NCBI GenBank assembly: GCA_949752745.1
Contig: OX457029.1
Span: 18,060,615 to 18,124,614, forward strand
Direction: 5' to 3'
From: Protula sp. h YS-2021
Lineage: Eukaryota; Annelida; Polychaeta; Sabellida; Serpulidae
Length of the DNA stretch: 64,000 bases
Shown here in pieces: positions 63,012 through 64,000 of the stretch. Below the pieces are notes generated by a model that had not been told where the DNA came from, did not search any database, and saw nothing but the letters and a program-made list of their open reading frames with translations. The position numbers were made by a program, and so were the translations under genes. Every line of letters begins with the position of its first letter. Position 1 is the first letter of the stretch.

Positions 63012-63998
63012 ATGGAGCGTGAAATGCGTGAATGAATTGCTCTAGGTCAAGCGCTGGGATACAAAGACGAAGAACTACGACAATTCGTACAGCCCGAGGA
63101 AGATAAGGCAGCTGAACGCGAACGCAACGCACGAGAGCGCGAGGTCCGAACTCAAGAGCGCGAAGATCGCATCCGAAATCAGGAAATGGAGCGTGAACGA
63201 CAGCGTGAACAACACGAAAGAGAGATGGAACGCATTCGCGAAGAAACACGCCTCATCGAAGCGCGAGCACAAGCAGGCGAACCACGCGCTCAAGAACGCG
63301 CAGACAGACCGGCTCAAGCCAGTCGCCCCAAAGTGCCAAAGTTCGATGAGAAAGTGGATGACATCGATGCATTTATCGAAAGATTCGAACGTTTCGCACG
63401 CACACAACAATGGTCCGAAAATACTTGGACAATGAGTCTCAGTGCTATCCTAACTGGCAAGGCACTGGAAGTGTATAGCAGTATGCCGGTAGATGAAGCG
63501 GATAATTATCAAACGCTGAAGACCGCCATTCTCCGACGCTATCAACTTACCACAGAGGGATTACGTACAAAGTTTCGCGATATAAAGCCCGACAAAGAGG
63601 AATCAGTGCGTCAGTTCTGTGCTCGACAGAAACGGTTTTTCACACAATGGATAGACATGTCGGATATTCAGAAGGATTACGAGCATCTGTGTGATTTACT
63701 ACTGAGCGAGCAGTTTACGAATATGTGCAGTGGCGAACTCAGCCTTTTCCTACGTGAACGTTCTCCACGCCACATGGAGGAGATGATGCAACTCGCTGAG
63801 CAATATATCGAAGCTCACAACGGAAGTATTGGCCAAACGAGGACGAAACCCGTGCCATACTCGCGTCCGCCGCAACAGCCTAACAATCGCGCTAGCAGCC
63901 AGACGCAGTCGAATTGCTACTACTGCGGGAAATCCGGGCACTTTGCTCGCGACTGCTTAAAGGCGAAGGCAGAGCACAAAGACAGTGCTCCTCGGTGA
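63012..63998 (+). pseudogene. gag: Gag with capsid domain and CCHC knuckle (nonsense at codon 8)
   Basis: From ATG 63012 the frame meets a TGA at 63033-63035 and then stays open to the TGA at 63996-63998. The N-terminal third is a Glu/Arg-rich coiled coil. Next is a Ty3/gypsy capsid region: KVPKFDEKVDDIDAFIERFE, WTMSLSAILTGKALEVYSSM, TEGLRTKFRDIKPDKEES and EQFTNMCSGELSLFLRER. The last resembles the retrotransposon sequences from which vertebrate SCAN domains derive. A zinc knuckle, CYYCGKSGHFARDC, closes the protein. An internal ATG (63024) lies before the stop. Translation from a later ATG (63186) is possible, so the gene may not be entirely dead. Confidence 0.8.
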
Positions 63999-64000
63999 CA

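Larger units (their letters stand above)
62079..64000 (+). mobile_element. Ty3/gypsy LTR retrotransposon, 5' half (continues beyond window)
   Basis: A 5' LTR with TGTCA...TGACA ends, a tRNA-Pro primer-binding site three bases later and a gag ORF are in the canonical order. Pol and the 3' LTR lie to the right of the window. Confidence 0.88.

Noticed and set aside
63010..63410. Two - strand frames of 79-111 codons opposite gag
   Set aside because: Antisense shadows of a Glu/Arg-rich coding sequence.

Overview
This is animal nuclear DNA, probably from an aquatic invertebrate. It is AT-rich and intron-bearing, and almost all of the recognisable coding sequence belongs to mobile elements. There is no bacterial operon, CRISPR array or rRNA. 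The species cannot be named from sequence reading alone.

Region 1 (1 to ~13.33 kb) is most of a Polinton/Maverick (adintovirus-like) element whose left end lies outside the window. Its + strand carries protein-primed DNA polymerase B (broken), a PC4-like ssDNA-binding protein and three related small proteins. Convergent to these is a tightly packed - strand late cluster: integrase (broken), FtsK/A32-type packaging ATPase, small basic ORF, unknown 191-aa protein, possible acylated Cys-rich protein, penton/minor capsid, pX-like core protein, major capsid and adenain-like protease. Neighbouring late genes overlap or lie a few bases apart, three times as ATGA. A - strand accessory block follows (9.66-13.2 kb): Cys-rich proteins, a NADAR-fold protein, three paralogous helical proteins and a short membrane ORF. 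Several genes here have their own TATA boxes.

Region 2 (13.3-35.6 kb) is a graveyard of transposons. It holds G-rich and nuclear-receptor-half-site repeats, one sushi/CCP exon of a host gene, a MULE-like element with target duplications, a palindromic repeat island, an internally deleted Ty3/gypsy element, a DIRS element with inverted terminal repeats and a nested tRNA-SINE, three LINE remnants of different types, and a (TA)n tract.

Region 3 (35.8-50.8 kb) contains two - strand exons (35.83-36.54 and 50.41-50.74 kb). They share a repeated extracellular-type domain and phase-1 boundaries, so they probably come from one mosaic secreted-protein gene. Between them lie a pogo-like MITE, a second copy of the I/Jockey-type LINE, a decayed second Polinton (about 40.8-48.5 kb) that has lost its capsid module and contains another LINE fragment, and a 1.45-kb foldback transposon built from CCGACG palindromes.

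Region 4 (51-64 kb) is mostly empty, with a G-tract minisatellite (53.4-54.56 kb) and short tandem repeats. It ends with the 5' half of a Ty3/gypsy retrotransposon: an 888-bp LTR, a tRNA-Pro primer-binding site and a gag with a zinc knuckle.

The most interesting unit is the accessory and late organisation of Polinton 1: a NADAR enzyme, expanded PC4-like and helical families, stop codons embedded in TATA boxes, Maf-type palindromes and prokaryote-like ATGA gene overlaps.
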